NCBI GenBank assembly: GCA_964531675.1 | Contig: CAZHFW010000064.1 | Coordinates: forward strand, 1 to 11,425 | From: CAZHFW01 sp964531675 | GTDB taxonomy: Bacteria > Planctomycetota > Phycisphaerae > Phycisphaerales > UBA1924 | Length of the DNA stretch: 11,425 nucleotides | Reading direction: 5' to 3' | Shown here: positions 1 through 7,363 of the stretch, one piece after another | Layout of the letters: every line of letters begins with the position of its first letter | Position numbering within the stretch: position 1 is the first letter of the stretch | Notes under the pieces: model-generated | The model's input: only the letters and a program-made list of their open reading frames with translations | What the model was told of the DNA's origin: nothing | Databases searched by the model: none | Made by a program: the position numbers and the translations under genes

Positions 1-61
1 AGTTGGTTAGAGCACCGGGTTGTGATCCCGGGGGTCGCGGGTTCGAGTCCCGTTGACCACC
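1..61 (+). tRNA. tRNA-His (GTG), 5' end cut by window edge
   Basis: This is the 3' part of a tRNA gene. The D-loop sequence AGTTGGTTAGAGC opens the window. The anticodon stem CCGGG/CCCGG (15-19 with 27-31) encloses a 7-nt loop with anticodon GTG at 22-24, which reads His codons. The T arm is 37-53 with loop TTCGAGT, and the 3' acceptor strand is 54-60. Position 61 is C, the discriminator that pairs with the extra G-1 typical of bacterial tRNA-His. The CCA end is not encoded, since CTTG follows. The 5' acceptor strand and the first half of the D arm lie outside the window. Confidence 0.94.
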
Positions 62-102
62 CTTGCGGCGGTCGCGTCAGCGAAGACGCCGACAAAACGA
101 CA

Positions 103-138
103 GCGGGCGGCCCCTCCGGGGTCGCCCGCGTTGTTTTT
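103..138 (+). terminator. Rho-independent terminator of tRNA-His, possibly bidirectional
   Basis: A 12-bp stem (103-114 with 118-129, one G-U pair) closes a 3-nt TCC loop and is followed by TTGTTTTT. On the minus strand the stem is followed by TGTCGTTTTG, so it may also end transcription of the convergent PilZ gene that stops at 170. Confidence 0.82.
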
Positions 139-169
139 GGCGGCTTTGAACCGGACGGTTCGGTGGATG

Positions 170-1336
170 TCAGGCGGCGACGCGTTCGCAGGCCGTGATG
201 AGTTCCTGCACGGTGCGGGCGGACTCCTTGACGCTGCCGGTGCGGGCGACGATCTCGGCGGTGCGGGCCGCGAGCTTTCCGATGGACTCAAATCCCAGGG
301 TGGGGGCGGTCCCGCGGATCTGCTGGCAGATCGTGAAGCACTCTTCGGGCTTCTCTTCCTTGAGGCAACCGGCGAGCTTGCCGGCAAAGCCATGGAGCTG
401 ATCGACGAAGGCGGTGACCAGCGAGTAGAGGGGCGCCGACTGGTTGAGCGAAGTGGCCATGAGCCCGGTGGGGCTGGCGACCAGGAGGAACTCCGCGACG
501 GCGCGGAGGAGTCGTTCCTGGGTGAGGGGCTTGGCGAGGAAGGCGTCGGCGGCGCAGTCGCGGACTTTGGTGCGGGTCGTGGAGGAGTTGTCGCTGGTCA
601 CCATGATGACCGGCGCGGAGATCCCGGCGTTGCGGGCTTCCTTCACGAACTGCGGGCCGTCGCAATCGGGGAGGTGGAAGTCGGAGACGATCAGGTCGAC
701 GCCAACCTGCGCGGTGGCGATGGCCTCGGCGCAGGTGGTCGCGGTCTTGACGGTGAGCGAGGACTCGCGGAGGTAGTGCTTGACGATGCGCTGGTCCAGG
801 AGCGAGTCCTCGACGTACAGCACGGTGCCGCGGAGCTGCGCGGGATCGACGCGTTCGAGCGAGAAGTACTCGCGGAACGGATCGGGGCGGATGAAGTCGC
901 GGACGTTGATCTGCTTGTCGAAGCGGACGCCGACCTCGTGGAGGAGGCCCCCGCGATGGCGGCAGCGCGTGACTTTGCCCTGCTGCGCCACCTGGCCTCG
1001 GAACGGGTGCGGGAGCATGACCTCGATGGGCGTGTTGACGTGGACGTAGGCGTTGTGGAGCAGGGAGATGCCGCCGCAGGAGAGGTTCCGGCAGGCCACG
1101 AGGACGGAAGACTTGCTTCCGCCCGGGTGGGTGAGGGCGACTTCGATGTCGGTGTGACGGAAGGGCCAGCGCACGTAGGTGCGGTGCGTGTTGACGCCCT
1201 GGTTGTCGAGTTCGGTGTCGAGCTTGTCGAGCACCGCGTTGAGCATGCGCTCGTCAAGACGCAGCGAGTTGAGCTTCTTGTTGCGCTCGGAGACGACCAG
1301 GCGGTTGACGGGCTTGTTGTTCGGGGGCGTTGGCAT
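170..1336 (-). CDS. PilZ-REC-HPt-like protein C (intact receiver pocket)
   Basis: 388 aa and probably cytoplasmic, since no signal peptide or membrane segment is seen. Residues 22-40 form a predicted helix (NSLRLDERMLNAVLDKLD) shared with its two paralogues. A PilZ domain (about 50-148) has RxxxR at R56-R60 and NxSxxG at N84/S86/G89, the known c-di-GMP-binding signature. After a linker (YFSLERVDP), a receiver domain (about 170-288) has a complete pocket: E176-D177, phospho-acceptor D219, T247 and K269. A C-terminal helical domain (about 300-388) matches HPt helices, but the His position is Q338 (CQQIRGTAPTLGF). I infer a c-di-GMP- and phosphorylation-dependent adaptor with no output enzyme. 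The reading frame continues open upstream to 1864, but ATG 1336 is chosen because it gives the N-terminus shared with the paralogues; the longer form would run through gene B. It is the last gene of the tandem trio, 137 bp after gene B. Domain calls are confident; the role is unknown. Confidence 0.9.
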   Translation of the reverse strand: MPTPPNNKPVNRLVVSERNKKLNSLRLDERMLNAVLDKLDTELDNQGVNTHRTYVRWPFRHTDIEVALTHPGGSKSSVLVACRNLSCGGISLLHNAYVHVNTPIEVMLPHPFRGQVAQQGKVTRCRHRGGLLHEVGVRFDKQINVRDFIRPDPFREYFSLERVDPAQLRGTVLYVEDSLLDQRIVKHYLRESSLTVKTATTCAEAIATAQVGVDLIVSDFHLPDCDGPQFVKEARNAGISAPVIMVTSDNSSTTRTKVRDCAADAFLAKPLTQERLLRAVAEFLLVASPTGLMATSLNQSAPLYSLVTAFVDQLHGFAGKLAGCLKEEKPEECFTICQQIRGTAPTLGFESIGKLAARTAEIVARTGSVKESARTVQELITACERVAA

Positions 1337-1473
1337 CCGGTGATCTCTTGAGGGATGGAATCGTCCGAATGGCGGTCGGGTATGAGCGGTGAGCGCACCG
1401 AAACGTCGACCGAACCCGGCGCAAAGCGTGCGGGGGCGGTTATCGGTGATCGCGAGCGGGTTTCTCGGACGCA

Positions 1474-2628
1474 TCAGCGGGCGGCGCGGGCGCAGCCGTT
1501 GATCAGCTCCTGGATCTGGCGGGCGGACTCGGCGAGGCTTCCCACGGAGGCGATGGTCTTCTCGGCGCGTTCGGCGAGCTTGGCGACCGTGTTGAATCCG
1601 AGCGAGGGGGCGGTTCCGCGGATCTCGCGGCAGGCGCTCAGGCACGAGGCGACGTCGTTGGTGCGAAGGCAGGCGGTGAGGTGCTGGGCCTTGCGCTGGA
1701 GTTCGGAGATGAAGGACTCGACGAGCACATCCAGGCCCGAGGTGTCGCCGTCCTTGCTGGCGCCGGCGCTCTTGGTGATGGGCGTTTCGAGCAGGAGCAG
1801 TTCGGCCAGGCCACGCAGCAGTCGGTCCTGGGTGAGGGGCTTGGCGAGGAAACCATCGGGGCACGCCTGGCGGAGCCTGGTGCGGGCTTCGGAGTTGCTG
1901 TCGTTGGTGGTGAAGATGACGGGGCAGGCGACCAGGTCCGAGCGGAGGCGCTGCATGAGTTCGACCGCGTCGCCGTCTTTCAGGCTGGAGTCGGTGAGGA
2001 TGAGGGAGACGCCCTCCTTGGCGATGGGGAGCGCTTCGGCGATGGAGGTTGCGGTGCGGATGCGGAGCTGGGTGCCGCTGAGGAAATGGCGGAGGAGCTG
2101 CTGGTCGATCGCGGAGGCTTCGCAGTGCAGGATCGAGCCCTGGAGATCGGTCGGATTGACGGACTCGAGGGAGAAGAACTCGCTGAGCGTGTCGTGTCGA
2201 ACGATCTCGCGGACGCTGATGGGCTTGGCGAACTCGATGCCCAGTTCATGGACGACGCCGGCGATCTGGCGGCAGCGGACGACCTTGGCGGCGAGCCTGA
2301 GCGAACCCGCAAAGGCGCGCGGGAGCTCGAGCTCGCAGGCGGAACCGGTGTGGACGTAGGAGCTGTGGAGGAGCGAGATGCCGGTGCTCGAGAGGTTGCG
2401 CGAGGCGAGCGTGAGGCTGGCGCGGGTGCCGCCGGGGTGCGTGACGGTGATCGGGATGCAGACGTGACGGAACTCGCAGCGCGTGAACTGACGGCCCGGT
2501 GCGCGGGAAGTCCGAGGCTCCTGCTTGTCGATGCGGTCGAGCAGGAGCTCGAGCGTCTTCTGATCCAGGCGCAGCGAGTTGGGCCGGTCGCTGGCGGGGC
2601 GTGGGGATGAGGATCGCACAGCTTCCAT
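1474..2628 (-). CDS. PilZ-REC-HPt-like protein B (receiver pocket partly lost)
   Basis: 384 aa, with the same order as gene C: N-terminal helix (17-34, NSLRLDQKTLELLLDRID), PilZ (about 44-142), receiver (about 164-282) and an HPt-like C-terminus (about 296-384). The c-di-GMP motifs are complete: R50-R54 and N78/S80/G83. In the receiver, the phospho-acceptor D213, T241 and K263 are kept, but the acidic pair that binds Mg2+ is E170-A171 (HCEAS), so phosphorylation may be weak or absent. The HPt-like helix has R334 where the phospho-His belongs (CREIRGTAPSLGF). A 31-nt stretch encoding the segment around the conserved Lys is almost identical in DNA to gene C, so B and C look like the most recent duplicate pair. 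It starts 163 bp after the stop of gene A, with no strong Shine-Dalgarno site. Function is unknown; a c-di-GMP-responsive adaptor is inferred. Confidence 0.9.
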   Translation of the reverse strand: MEAVRSSSPRPASDRPNSLRLDQKTLELLLDRIDKQEPRTSRAPGRQFTRCEFRHVCIPITVTHPGGTRASLTLASRNLSSTGISLLHSSYVHTGSACELELPRAFAGSLRLAAKVVRCRQIAGVVHELGIEFAKPISVREIVRHDTLSEFFSLESVNPTDLQGSILHCEASAIDQQLLRHFLSGTQLRIRTATSIAEALPIAKEGVSLILTDSSLKDGDAVELMQRLRSDLVACPVIFTTNDSNSEARTRLRQACPDGFLAKPLTQDRLLRGLAELLLLETPITKSAGASKDGDTSGLDVLVESFISELQRKAQHLTACLRTNDVASCLSACREIRGTAPSLGFNTVAKLAERAEKTIASVGSLAESARQIQELINGCARAAR

Positions 2629-2730
2629 GGTCGAGGTCCGGGAACGCGCACCGACGAGTCAACGCGCGGAGAACATCGGCACCCGAAGTGGGGAGTGTTG
2701 GTGAACTGATCTGAACGAATGTGAAAGCGG

Positions 2731-2744
2731 CCCGCCTGTGCGGG
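2731..2744 (-). terminator. Weak hairpin between PilZ genes A and B
   Basis: CCCGC/GCGGG stem with a 4-nt loop, 47 nt beyond the stop of gene A. On the minus strand it is followed by CCGCTTTCACATT, which has only a short T tract. It might cause partial termination or processing between A and B. The stem is short and such hairpins arise by chance in GC-rich DNA. Confidence 0.25.
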
Positions 2745-2791
2745 GTGCGTCTGAATAACAGCAGAGGCTGGGTCGGGCGATGGAGGCGAGA

Positions 2792-3940
2792 TCAGGCGGC
2801 CGCGCGGCGGCACATGGTGGCCAGCTCCGCGATCTCGCGCTCGGCTTCCCGGGCGGCGCCGCCTGAGATGATGGCGCGCTCGGCGACTTCCGCGGCCTTG
2901 GCGACGGTGGCGAAGCCCAAAGTCGGCGCGGCCCCGCGGAGTTCTCGGCACACGCGCAGGCACTCGTCGCTCTTGTCGGCCTTCAGGGCGGCCTCCAGAT
3001 CGCGGGCCTGGAGCAGGAGTTCATCGAGGAAGACGCGGATCAGCGCCGAGCGGTTCTGGTCGGCGGTCGCGGACGCAGCGGTCTCCGAAGGCTTGGCGAG
3101 CAGGAGCACTTCGCCGAGGCAGCGCTGGAGATGGTCCTGCGTGATGGGCTTACGGAGCACGCCGGCGGGCGGACGGACGCGGAACTGCTCGCGGATCTCG
3201 CTGTTGGTCTCGCTCAGGAGCACGATCACCGGGATGTTGATCTGCTTGAGCGACAGCGCCTCCATCAGCGCGGTCGCGGATCCGTCGGGAAGAGAGAACT
3301 CGGCCACGATGACATCGAAAGGCTGCTTGCAGGCCTCGACCGCCTGCGCGATGGTGCCGGCCTGTTGGACCGTGAGGCTGGTCTCGTTCAGGAACGCCTG
3401 AAGCAACCGACGTCCGAGGTTGGTGTTGTCCACATGAAGCACGCGGCCCTTGAGCTCGGACGGGTTGACGCGCTCCAGGGAGAAGAACTCCTCAGTCGGC
3501 TCGGGGCAGAGCAGCTCGCGCAGGCTCACGCGGTTATTGAAGGCGATGCCCACCTCGTGGATCAGCCCGGCGAGCTGGATGCAGCGCACGACCTTGCCAG
3601 GGATGTTGACCCTGCCTGAGCCCGGCTTCTCGAGCACGACGTTGCACGCGGTGCCCTTGTGGACATACGCGCTGTGGAGGAGCGAGATGCCACCAGAGGA
3701 GATGTCGCGCGAGCAGACGGTCAGTTCGCTGGTGGAACCACCCGGATGGGTGAGCAGAACATGGACGTCGGCGCGCCGGAACTGGAAGCGGGCGAATCGA
3801 CGCCGCGCGCCGGGCTCGGTGTGCCGAGCGGCATCCACGCGATCAAGGAGTGCGGTCAGCGTGCGCTGGTCCAGCCTGAGCGTATTGGCCCGCGATTCGG
3901 CGGACTTTGGCTTGGCGACATTGTTGGATGGCGTACGCAT
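2792..3940 (-). CDS. PilZ-REC-HPt-like protein A (Glu at phospho-Asp position)
   Basis: 382 aa and first gene of the trio. The N-terminal helix is 19-36 (NTLRLDQRTLTALLDRVD). The PilZ domain (about 45-143) keeps R51-R55 and D79/S81/G84, so c-di-GMP binding is expected. The receiver-like domain (about 165-284) is degenerate: D171-N172 stand for the acidic pair, E214 replaces the phospho-Asp, L242 sits at the Thr/Ser position (S243 is next to it), and K264 is kept. Glu at this position can mimic the phosphorylated state in some response regulators; whether it does so here is inference. The HPt-like C-terminus (about 296-382) has R332 in place of His (CRELRGAAPTLGF). Start ATG 3940 fits the paralogues' N-terminus; only a weak GGGA precedes it. 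gyrB ends 244 bp upstream, and a palindrome in that gap could serve as an operator. Confidence 0.9.
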   Translation of the reverse strand: MRTPSNNVAKPKSAESRANTLRLDQRTLTALLDRVDAARHTEPGARRRFARFQFRRADVHVLLTHPGGSTSELTVCSRDISSGGISLLHSAYVHKGTACNVVLEKPGSGRVNIPGKVVRCIQLAGLIHEVGIAFNNRVSLRELLCPEPTEEFFSLERVNPSELKGRVLHVDNTNLGRRLLQAFLNETSLTVQQAGTIAQAVEACKQPFDVIVAEFSLPDGSATALMEALSLKQINIPVIVLLSETNSEIREQFRVRPPAGVLRKPITQDHLQRCLGEVLLLAKPSETAASATADQNRSALIRVFLDELLLQARDLEAALKADKSDECLRVCRELRGAAPTLGFATVAKAAEVAERAIISGGAAREAEREIAELATMCRRAAA

Positions 3941-3997
3941 TGTTCCCAGACCACTTCACAACAGCCCGCAACAGCAAAGCGGTGTGTGACTCGGGAC

Positions 3998-4020
3998 CGT
4001 ACATCGGCGTCTGATGTATG
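3998..4020. promoter_or_regulatory. Inverted repeat upstream of PilZ gene A, possible operator
   Basis: Half-sites CGTACATC (3998-4005) and GATGTATG (4013-4020) form an 8-bp inverted repeat with one mismatch, separated by 7 bp. It lies 58-80 bp upstream of the start of gene A in a non-coding gap that is AT-richer than its surroundings. The geometry suits binding of a dimeric regulator. No convincing -35/-10 pair was found beside it, and no regulator is known. Confidence 0.3.
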
Positions 4021-4184
4021 AATCAGAGGTGCGGAATGAGGGATTGCATCGGGTCGGGCCGGGTAGGGGGAGACTCCACCCGATTGAGTGGGGGCTTATC
4101 CAGTTTGACAGCCAGAGCGGCCATTCTTGCGTGCGCGGGGCGTCCGAGAACCCGAAAGTAAGATACAAACAGATCCAGATTCAA

Positions 4185-6947
4185 TCACACGTCGAGATTC
4201 TTGACTTCGAGGGCGTGTTCCTCGATGAAGCGGCGGCGGGGCTCGACTTCCTCGCCCATCAGGATGGAGAAGAGGGCGTCGGCTTCGGAGGCCATGTCCC
4301 AGGTCACGCGCAGGAGCACGCGCTTGGAGATGTCCATGGTGGTCTCCCAGAGCTGCTCGGCGTCCATTTCGCCCAGACCCTTGAAGCGTTTCACCTCAAG
4401 GCCGCGGCGTCCGATCTCCATGAGCCCATCGAGGATGCCGCCCAGGTTGGGAACATCCACCACGCGTCCGGTGCGGGGCTTGACCGCGACTTCGGGCTTC
4501 TCGTCGCCTTCGTCATCGGAGGGCGTGTGCTCGGGCGCGGCGTCCGCAGCCTCGCCAGCGGCGTCGGTGATGATCCAGGCGAAACGGGAGGGGAGCTTCT
4601 CGCCTGTGACGGACTCTTCCTGGACGAGCGAGTAGTCGTCGATGGAGAGGCCGACGCGGGAGAGCTCGCCGAAGATCTTCTCGAGCTCGCGATTCTCGTG
4701 GAGCTCGCGGATCTGGGCCGCGTTGGCGGCGTTCGCTGCGGTGTTCTCGCTGGTGCGTTCCTCGTCGCCCGGTTCGGCGGCTTCGACCAGGGCCAGGCCT
4801 CGTCGGGAGATGATCTGGAGGGCCTGGGACTCGCTCCAGGCGTTCTCCTCGCCGCCGCGCCAGGTGACGCGGTGGGAGGGGAGGCGCGACTTGCCTTCGG
4901 GGTCGCGGCTGCGCTCGGAGAGGAGGTCGGCAAAGCGGACGCCGCGGCGTTCGGCGATGTCGACCAGTTCGTGGAGGCGGCGCAGCAGGAAGACGGCGCG
5001 CTTGAGCTTGTCGCCTGTGAGCCTGAGGGTCTCGGGGGCGGTGTTGCCTCCGCGGCCTTCGGCGTCGAGCTTCTCGATGTCGCGGGCGATGAGGGCGGCA
5101 CGTTCGAGACCGAGCTCGGTGAGCGTGTCTTCCATGACCCTCTGGTTGAGGACGTAGCGGGTCTTCTTGCTCTTGCCGCCGCCCCAGGCCAGCTGGTAGA
5201 GGGGGGGCTGGGCGATGTAGATCCGGCCCTTCCTGACCAGGTCGGCCATCTGGCGGAAGAAGAAGGTGAGCAGGAGCGTGCGGATGTGGGAGCCGTCGAC
5301 GTCGGCGTCGGTCATGATGATGACCTTGCCGTAGCGGAGCTTGGAGATGTCCAGCTCGGTGCCGATGCCGCAGCGGAGGGCCGCGATGATCGTGCGGATT
5401 TCCTCGAAGCCGAGCATCTTGTCGATGCGGGCCTTCTCGACGTTGAGGAGCTTGCCGCGCAGCGGGAGGATGGCCTGGGTCTCGACGTTGCGGCCCTGGG
5501 TGGCCGATCCGCCTGCGGAGTCACCCTCGACGATGAAGAGTTCGCTGTCTTCGCCCTTGCTCTTGCAATCGCGGAGCTTGTGGGGCATGGAGCCCGAGTC
5601 GAGGGCGGTCTTGCGGCGGGTGAGCTCGCGGGCCTTGCGGGCCGCTTCGCGGGCCTGCGCAGCGACGATGCCCTTGAGGCAGAGGCGCTTGGCTTCGGAG
5701 GGGTGCTCTTCGAGCCAGGTGTCGAGGGCCTCGTTCACCGCGTTGGCGACGAAGGCTTCGATCTCGGGGTTGAGGAGCTTTTCCTTGGGCTGGTTGTTGA
5801 AGGTCGGGTTGGGGAGCTTGACGGAGACGATGGCGACCAGGCCTTCGCGGAGGTCTTCGCCCGAGGGGACGGGGTCCTTCTCCTTGATGATGCCGGCCTT
5901 TTTGGCGTAGTTGTTGAGGGTGCGGGTGAGCGCGACCTTGAAGCCCTGGGCGTGGGTGCCGCCGTCAACGTTGTTGATGTTGTTGGCGAAGGACATGAGC
6001 AGCTCGTTGTACCCGTCGTGGTACGCGAGCGCGACTTCGCAGGCGAGGAGGTTTGGCTCATCGGCCCTGCGGAGGTAGATGGGGGGAACGACGTCGGTCT
6101 TGCCGTGCATCAGGAACTGGACGTATTCGAGCAGTCCCTTCTCGGCGCGCCAGGTTTCGGAGTGGACCTTGCCGTCGGCGCCGACGCGCTGGTCGGTGAG
6201 CTTGAGGGTGACGCCCGGGTTCAGGTAGGCCAGTTCGCGGAGGCGGGTGGCGAGGGTGGTGTAGTTGAACGTGCAGTCGGGGAAGATCTCGGGATCGGGC
6301 CTGAAGGTGACGGAGGTGCCGCGCACGCGGGCGGCGCCTGCGGGGATGGGGCCGACGACGTGGAGCTTTTCCTTCACGCGGCCACGCTCGAACTCGATGG
6401 CGCTGATCTTGTTGTCGCGGTGGACTTCGCAGCGGAGGTATTCGGAGAGGGCGTTGACGCAGGAGACGCCGACGCCGTGGAGACCGCCCGAGACCTTGTA
6501 GGCGGAGCCTTCCTGGCCGAACTTGCCTCCCGCGTGGAGGACGGTGAGGACGACCTCGACGGCGGGCTTGCCGTTGTGCTCGGGCTTCTCGTGCTTGATG
6601 GGATCGGTGGGGATGCCTCGGCCGTCGTCCAGGACGGAGACGGAACCATCGGAGTGGATGGTGACGTTGACGTAGGTGGCGTGGCCCGCCATGGCTTCAT
6701 CGATGGAGTTGTCGACGACTTCGTAGACGAGGTGGTGGAGGGCGTTGAGGCCGGTGCCGCCGATGTACATGCCGGGGCGCTGGCGCACCGCTTCGAGGCC
6801 TTCCAGAACGGTGATCTGGTCGGCGGAGTAGTTGGCGCTGGTGGCGCCGGGGTTGGAGGCGGGCGCGGCGTCGGGGCTCACGCTCTCGGCGTCAACGACG
6901 ACGGGCTGGCGAGCGCTGGAAGCGGCCGAAGGTTTGGTCTCGGGCAT
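4185..6947 (-). CDS. gyrB: DNA gyrase subunit B
   Basis: 920 aa. This is the ATPase subunit of the type IIA topoisomerase that, with GyrA, introduces negative supercoils. The N-terminal GHKL ATPase has the catalytic Glu and Mg-binding Asn at E76 and N80, D107-D108-G-R-G-I-P, and the lid GGLHGVG (154-160). The transducer domain follows to about 420. The TOPRIM domain has E474 (EGDSAGGSA) and D547/D549/D551. A long insertion (about 586-828) sits between QPPLYQL and the tail, like the one in E. coli-type GyrB but here with acidic, low-complexity stretches (about 722-745 and 797-822). QLWETTM (866-872) and the NLDV end favour GyrB over ParE. Residues 1-40 are a Ser/Ala/Pro-rich extension before the usual start region. 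It is followed by the PilZ trio and transcribed away from the membrane gene at 7364. The partner gyrA is not in the window. Confidence 0.97.
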   Translation of the reverse strand: MPETKPSAASSARQPVVVDAESVSPDAAPASNPGATSANYSADQITVLEGLEAVRQRPGMYIGGTGLNALHHLVYEVVDNSIDEAMAGHATYVNVTIHSDGSVSVLDDGRGIPTDPIKHEKPEHNGKPAVEVVLTVLHAGGKFGQEGSAYKVSGGLHGVGVSCVNALSEYLRCEVHRDNKISAIEFERGRVKEKLHVVGPIPAGAARVRGTSVTFRPDPEIFPDCTFNYTTLATRLRELAYLNPGVTLKLTDQRVGADGKVHSETWRAEKGLLEYVQFLMHGKTDVVPPIYLRRADEPNLLACEVALAYHDGYNELLMSFANNINNVDGGTHAQGFKVALTRTLNNYAKKAGIIKEKDPVPSGEDLREGLVAIVSVKLPNPTFNNQPKEKLLNPEIEAFVANAVNEALDTWLEEHPSEAKRLCLKGIVAAQAREAARKARELTRRKTALDSGSMPHKLRDCKSKGEDSELFIVEGDSAGGSATQGRNVETQAILPLRGKLLNVEKARIDKMLGFEEIRTIIAALRCGIGTELDISKLRYGKVIIMTDADVDGSHIRTLLLTFFFRQMADLVRKGRIYIAQPPLYQLAWGGGKSKKTRYVLNQRVMEDTLTELGLERAALIARDIEKLDAEGRGGNTAPETLRLTGDKLKRAVFLLRRLHELVDIAERRGVRFADLLSERSRDPEGKSRLPSHRVTWRGGEENAWSESQALQIISRRGLALVEAAEPGDEERTSENTAANAANAAQIRELHENRELEKIFGELSRVGLSIDDYSLVQEESVTGEKLPSRFAWIITDAAGEAADAAPEHTPSDDEGDEKPEVAVKPRTGRVVDVPNLGGILDGLMEIGRRGLEVKRFKGLGEMDAEQLWETTMDISKRVLLRVTWDMASEADALFSILMGEEVEPRRRFIEEHALEVKNLDV

Positions 6948-7060
6948 GCGGCGAGTGTCCGTTCACCGGCGGGGCCGGGTTGTTCGGGATTCCATCCGTG
7001 CTTTCCGCCCCCGGAAGGCGGGGAGAAAACCCCCGGAACCGCGTCGCGGACCGGGCCTGT

Positions 7061-7089
7061 ATTCTAGAGCGCAAGCGGTGGCGTGTCGC
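7061..7089 (-). promoter_or_regulatory. Candidate sigma-70-type promoter of gyrB
   Basis: On the minus strand, GCGACA (7089-7084; 4 of 6 to TTGACA) and TAGAAT (7066-7061; 5 of 6 to TATAAT) are separated by 17 bp. Transcription would start near 7054 and leave a leader of roughly 107 nt before the gyrB ATG. The leader includes short hairpins around 7002-7021. The call rests only on consensus match and spacing. Confidence 0.42.
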
Positions 7090-7245
7090 GTCGGCGGGGG
7101 TGCGATCTGGATCGGGAAATCAAGGGCTGCGGACCACTTCCGGCAGGGCGGCTCGGAGGGGCCCGGCGCGGGCGTTCTCGCGGCGGCTTGATGGGATGGT
7201 CGGTTCGCCCGAGCGCGAGGGTTCGAGAGCGGCGTTCATGATCCA

Positions 7246-7273
7246 TTCAAAATGCAAACAAAGACCGTATATC
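7246..7273 (+). promoter_or_regulatory. Candidate promoter of the PH-like membrane protein gene
   Basis: TTCAAA (7246-7251) and TATATC (7268-7273), each 4 of 6 to the sigma-70 consensus, lie 16 bp apart in an AT-rich patch within GC-rich DNA. A start near 7280 would leave about 84 nt before the chosen ATG at 7364. The boxes are moderate matches only. Confidence 0.35.
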
Positions 7274-7363
7274 TAGGCCGGCTCGCGGTGATCGGTCGGC
7301 TCGGGGCGGATGGATTGGCGTGGGACTCGGAACGGGCGATGGGTGCGGGCGTCGGAGGGGCAG

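Larger units (their letters stand above)
6948..7363. other. Divergent intergenic region, no gene seen
   Basis: 416 bp between the divergently transcribed gyrB and the membrane-protein gene. It holds the gyrB leader, a candidate gyrB promoter near 7061-7089 and a candidate promoter for the plus-strand gene near 7246-7273, in a locally AT-richer patch. Around 7002-7021, TTCCG/CGGAA and CCGCC/GGCGG could form two mutually exclusive small hairpins in the gyrB leader. No riboswitch, tRNA, repeat array or convincing small gene was recognised. Open frames here have no Shine-Dalgarno site and no recognisable protein. Confidence 0.6.

Noticed and set aside
1..169. Integration site of a mobile element at the tRNA-His 3' end
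   Set aside because: No integrase, no repeated copy of the tRNA 3' end and no foreign-looking genes are seen; a normal terminator follows the tRNA.
1337..1473. Promoter or terminator in the gap between PilZ genes B and C
   Set aside because: No -35/-10 pair with sound spacing and no stable hairpin with a T tract could be found; the gap is non-coding but unassigned.
1337..1864. N-terminal extension of PilZ protein C to 564 aa
   Set aside because: The extra part reads through the gap and the end of gene B in another frame and is Arg/Pro-rich nonsense. ATG 1336 gives the N-terminus shared by all three paralogues.
4075..4105. Terminator after gyrB, CTCCAC/GTGGGG hairpin
   Set aside because: The stem is only 6 bp with a wobble pair, the loop is 8 nt, and no T tract follows on the minus strand.
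4014..7067. A 1017-codon open frame on the plus strand opposite gyrB, with similar long plus-strand frames at 53-1351, 1681-2610 and 8354-9871
   Set aside because: These are antisense shadows. High GC at third codon positions removes stop codons from the opposite strand, and the translations are Gly/Ala/Val/Asp/Glu-rich with no recognisable domain, while the minus-strand proteins are clear family members.
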